Shown here: positions 51,501 through 57,500 of the stretch, piece by piece
Numbering within the stretch: the first letter of the stretch is position 1
Layout of the letters: each line of letters begins with the position of its first letter
NCBI GenBank assembly: GCA_020796225.1
Contig: CM036754.1
Span: 70,765,940-70,829,939 of the forward strand
Direction of reading: 5' to 3'
Length of the DNA stretch: 64,000 nt
DNA from: Arion vulgaris
Lineage: Eukaryota; Mollusca; Gastropoda; Stylommatophora; Arionidae
Notes under the pieces: model-generated
What the model was told of the DNA's origin: nothing
Databases searched by the model: none
Seen by the model: the letters and a program-made list of their open reading frames with translations, nothing else
Translations under genes and position numbers: made by a program

Positions 51501-54500
51501 GATCTACTTTAATGTTTCTTGGCATTTGCTCTTGAATAACTTCTGTGATTTGTACCAAAGAGTGTAAGTAAGTTGTACAATGGTTTAGGCCTAAAACTTT
51601 TTATTTCAGCATGGATCAACTGTCTTTCTGCTGAAATAAATTAACCGGAATTAAAAGAAATGATTTGGATTTAAAAAAAACTGTGGAGTGTGTTTCCTAT
51701 CTAGAACAGTTTCCGAGAAGAATTGGAGACCCCTAGGTCTTAGAAAAAATTCACCAGATGTAAATGATCTATGTTCCAAACAACTGTAATGGTGATCCTT
51801 AAGCAGAAAACTTTCCCCAGCGATAATGGCTCAGTTCCTAGGGTAGTGTTATAGCAGACTCTACAACAAAGAAACAAAGTTACCACATTGTAGTCAGTGT
51901 GCAGACACTAACAGGTCAGAGAGAACGATACTATTATTGAAATTGGATGAGTTGGGCTGAAAGATGCCAATATCTCAGCCTTGACTTATTTCTCTCCGCT
52001 TCTCATAGAGCATAGGGCCTCAATGGTCGTTCACCACTTTTCCTGGTTTCTGGCTGTTTTCTTTATGGTCTCCCAGGATAGTCGAGCATTTTTCAGTTCC
52101 TTAAGAAGAATTCATCTCCAGGTCTGTTTAGTACGCCCTCTTTCTCATTTTACTTGCAGTTTCCACTCAAGTGCTTGTCTAGTGACACTCAACTGTGTCT
52201 TCCATAAGGTAAGCCCGACCCATCGCCATTTTCTCCTCTTAACCTGGGTCATTACGGATTCCGGTTCTTATCCACAGGTCTGTGTTTGCAACTCTATCAT
52301 ACCATCACAGTCTGAGAATGTGCAGAAGACTGTTGACAAAGGTCTGAATTGTATTTATTTGCATTTAACTAAGTGACTTGCACGTTTCCGTGCCATAAAG
52401 TAACAGATTTCATATTGAGTTCAATATCCTGAGTTTTGTTTTCATGGAAATAGCAGATTTGCACACTTAAATATCTTAGCCTGCTGTAATCTTATTCACA
52501 AATCACAGAGAAACGGACTACTGCTTTCTTTGCACATATTCAAGTTGATATGTGAGCTGAACATAGGTTGTTTTTTTTAATGAGTGGTTTATAAATGTGA
52601 ATACACTGAAGTCATCCATCAAATCGAGCAGCTTGTGTTAACATAATCAAGGACAACAATATGACACTAACCTGGAGATTTTGTCGCAGTCTCTGCATCT
52701 TGGCATCCCTTCTCTGTTTCATGACCACCTCCTTTGGTTTGTCAAACAATGACCTGGGCACACGTGGCTGTTCTTCCTTACGCTGTTTTTGTTTGCGTGC
52801 TGTATATGTAGAATCATAATTATGATGAAAAACAGCAGAAAGGTTAAGAAAATATTTTAAAACTAGACCAAAGGAACAAAAATAATGAAGATCAATAAAC
52901 TGGATCAGAAGGTGTAAAACATGGTGCAATGCAACATGATTTGAAAATTAAAAACTGTGACATATCCTTTCACAGGACTTAGCTATCAACAACAGTAAAC
53001 AAGTCGCTGATTTTCTAGGCACCACTTATACGTTCAGTAGTTTGCCATTGCTTTCTGAGCGATGAGGTATATATTTATCATTCGTAAAAATCAAAGAAAA
53101 CTAATTTGCTTTTAAACTTGCCTGCCACGAAGTTTCAACCATGTACGCTTGGGTTGTGATCGAGCTCACTACCGCTTAAGCTACATACGCTCACCTACAG
53201 ACAACATGATTTACTAAAAGAATAAGTCAAATAAAAAAAATCACTACAAAATAATTATAGTAACTCTGTTTTGTCCCCAAACCTGCAAACAGAATAATTT
53301 TATTGTCCATTATCGCTAAATGTTGTTTACAGTGAAGAAATAAATATCACTGTAATGAGTTTTCATACTCAGCACAAATACAAATAATCTAATCTCCCTA
53401 GACTGCGACACCTTTGGCGCTCAGGGCAACAACAAATGCATGCCATTCTTCTCTGCCCTCTGAATTGTTTCAACTTGGTTAATTTCTTTCAGTTCCTGTT
53501 ATACTGTTCTCCTCCAGGTTGTTTTGTGCCTTCCCCACTATCGTTTACACTGGTGTCAATCTCATTGAAGATTTTGTTAGTCTCCATGTCTGATCCATCT
53601 CCAGCCTCTAATCTATACATGGATTCGACTAGTGTAAGGATTCATAGTTCTTCTTCTTTGCATTCGTTCTTTACGACCAATTTTAATCACTCTTTGTGAT
53701 ATGTTTGATCTTTGCCATGAACGTGTATATGTTGCACATTGGTTTGGTAGGCCCCTAAAAGCATAGACTTCCACACGTTTAGGACACGTGCATCCGATTT
53801 CAGCCAGGATTCATAGATAAGTAGACACATCTCATTTTAAATGTTTATGCTTTAGATATTATTTGACCCATGTTTCAGATATCTTCATTGCACCCCAGAC
53901 ATGTCCATAGGTGCTCTGATCTCCTTTACAATATCTCCAACAGTGTATAGCGACTAACCGTACAAGATTGATATTGATTGATGAGCCTACTATTATGCCT
54001 GTTGTACTGCTCTTTTCTGACCACTCTAATCTTAAACCCAAGCTCTTGACAGCGACTCACCGTACCAGTTCAATGTTGATTAATGGGCCTACTCATGTCT
54101 GTTGTACTGCTCTTTTCTGACCATTCCAATCTTCAATGTAAACTCTTGCAATCTAGCTGTTGACATAAAGTGGTTTTGACCCATGTGTCTTGTTAGAGAT
54201 GAAAGTTTAATATTTTTGGTTCTTCTTCTTCTATTCATCATTTACCTCTTTATAGAAGTGTTTGGGATAGGGAGGATCAAGAGAGAAATTAAGTGATCTT
54301 GTGTGTGCTTGTTCTAATGCACTTTATAAGTTGTTATTAATTTTATTACGGCTGTCCTTGATGCAGTCACTACATCTTTTGAGTGGCCTTCATTGTTACA
54401 CTTTTTCTGTTAGGCTCTCTTTTTGGTTAACACTAAAAAAATGCATTTTCTTTCAGTAAAAATGTAAAATATACATATTTCCATATATATCAAATTTTAC

Positions 54501-57500
54501 AATTCAGTATTACAGCGGCCTCTTATGTTTCTAGGATTTCTAGGAATCAGACTGTGATTTTGAAACTATCAATAAGGTATAACAAACTCACTAGTGATAG
54601 ATTCCAATTTAGGTTTTTTATGAGCCTTGGGTACATAAACAGGAGGCAGGGATTGTTCTGGCATCACTCTAGACTCATAAAGAAAACACAAAGTCTCATC
54701 TATGTAAACGTCATTGTCATCTTGCGGAGGAGTTGGTGGACACCACATCTAGAGGATGGCATGTATGAACATAATCAGTTAACAATATTACAATCAGTTA
54801 ACACTTTCGCTGCCAGCCATTTTTCAACAAAGTCTGGCCCACTGCCACGCTATTTTTCGGTATGATCAGTTTTCAGAGTGACAATTTCAAACACCGTAAA
54901 AAATAAACTAATAAACTTAAGACTTTTAAATTATGGAATAGTGTTCATATATTAATGAGCTACTAACCTGTCTATATGTGGAATATATTCTTTATAATCC
55001 ACAAGCTATTGTAGTAACTGATATCCCCCATACCTATCCACAGTATGATATGCCGTCGTTTTTGAGTTGAGTGTCTGTCACCTACTCCTGTACCCCTGGG
55101 AATGTCTGCTATCGATCTATAAACATCGTCACGTGAATCACAGTTCAAATTCATATCATATTCAGAGTTCGTTTTAACACTATCACTGGCTAAAAAGTCA
55201 GAAAAGAGTCATTTTGGACATCACTATTCATCAGCTACATCGACCATTTTGAAAATTTTTGTTTACTTACGAAAAATCGGACTTATACCGACGTTTACCG
55301 CATGTGTGTTAGATCCGCCATTTTGGAGAGCTTGTCAGAACAATACGGAAGTAGTACATCATGGGACCCCGTTTTGGCAAGCGATACTCCCGTTTAAAAA
55401 GACATTGTCGACGGCACATGTCAAGTGAAAGGAGTTGGTACTTTGCCGACTTTTGTCGTGGTGGCAGCGAAAGTGTTAATCGACCAAACCAAATGTGTGT
55501 GACACATGCATAAGAACTGGCAATTTATTCTAACAATAATATTAAGTTAGCAGCTGCTGGGGATGGTTAGCACACTTCCTTCTTTGCAGACACTAGTGTA
55601 TGGGCTGTGCTCTAAAGATGTATAAAACAACAAACAATGGCAATGATGCATGTAACTAGCAAGGCCTAATCTGCACACAAAAAAGCCTTTGAGAAAAGAC
55701 TTTCATGGGATTTTGCAGTAAGTCTCTAAAATCTACCCTTGATCTTCCTCCCCCATGCATAGCGATCCTACTACTCCCAGGAATCAACTTCAACACCTGC
55801 ATAAAAAATATTACTCTTGCATAGAATGTAGAAGTAGAGAATGACCGGTAATGAGCAATAAGAATCCAGCAATCAAGGTTCTTCGGGCATAAAATGCAAA
55901 CAGAAGGTTTAGAACATTTGGTGACATCAGGTAACATTCAGAGGAGATCGTAAAAGACAGAGGGAGAAGATGTTGGATGGCCTGAAATCATGGTTCGACA
56001 AAAGATCACGTCAGAACTGATTACATACACCAAGCAGAGAGAGTTGTGGAGAGACATTATCTCCTACTCTTGCAGGCATGACTCTTGATTGAGAGAATGA
56101 CATCAACATCTAGAACCCATCTACAATTCCCTTTAGAGGTTGTTTCGCTGCAATTTTCCATTCTCGATCCTTTGAACGTGCCATAAACACCAAAGTTTAC
56201 GAAGACTGAGCATAGAATATATTGTTGTAGTACCTGTTCTTTCTAACACCCCATTTGGTGATGATCTTATCTTGATGGGGATAAGGAGAGATAAAGATGC
56301 TTGAACATTCCATATGTTAATAAAATCTGACATTGATCAAAGTTTAAAAAATGGTTTTAAAGCTGAAGGATTGACTTCATTGCATCACGTTTTATTCCAT
56401 ATGCTTGGTCCCTCTCTACAGAAATGGCAAGTCACCTGCCGAGAGTATTGCATAAAGCACGAACTCCACAGCAATCCTAGGGTCTCTGGAAAAAATGCAC
56501 CAGTGAACAGAAAGGTGTGGTCCAGATTCAAACCCACAACCTTCGACTTGCAATGTAAAGGCGTAACCACTTAGCCACAGAGACCCTAATATAAGAACAG
56601 AAAGCAAGATTTTTTTAAATAAAGAATTTTTCACTTGGTATTCATTTTTGGACTTGTTTGGTTGGTACCATGGTCCCAAGATCAAACTCTCCAGTTGGCG
56701 TGAGATTTTTCCAGACCAGATGGTTTGGTTATCAGGTCAACCCAGTCTTCATTAGGCACTTGAGACAAACACTAGGAAGTAGCGGTAGTTGACATGATGC
56801 TTACCACATTATACACAGTTGGTCAGAGAAAAATACAGATCTAACAGTGTATTCTGCAATATACCATATGGTATGAAAACAGGTTATGTACTTACTTTTA
56901 CTATTGTTGATACTATACAATTAAAAACAGGTTTTGGGGGACGCTTTTGCCTTGCGTTCTGAAGGTTGTGGGTATGAAACTGAACCAGGTAGTTCTGTTT
57001 GTGCCTTTTTAATGAGATATGGAGTTTGTACTTTATGCAATATAGCTCCATTGCAGCTCCCTCTAATATTGTAGCCATGCCAGGCAAACTAACAGCTTGT
57101 TCTTTGCCACCAACTCCTGCATGCCCAGGGACAAAAATGGTGATTTCTCTGATCACTGTCTGTACCAGTACTTCCAACCAGTTTCGCTTCACAATTTCTG
57201 ATTCGACTTTACGAATCATGCTAAGCAAGTCATATGGGAAAACCTGGTGCAATAAAGTAAATCCTTTGTTTTTATGCCACCTTTTTTGGTAAAAGTTTTT
57301 ATACCCTTTAAACATTGACAGAAACAGTCAACCGATCATGATGAGATCGTCCACGGTTGGGGGAACCTTTCAAACACAGTGTCAAATGCAAGTCATACTG
57401 AATGAATAAACAGTAGCTAACAGAACAGTGATGTTTTTTCAGAGGAATTGGATGGAGCAACAGGTGATATTGATGTTTCTAATGTAATACCAGATATATT

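Noticed and set aside
51981..52376. 131-codon plus frame
   Set aside because: Antisense to a degenerate LINE 3' end.
56884..57315. 143-codon minus frame as host gene
   Set aside because: Contains a decayed RNase H signature, so it is LINE debris.
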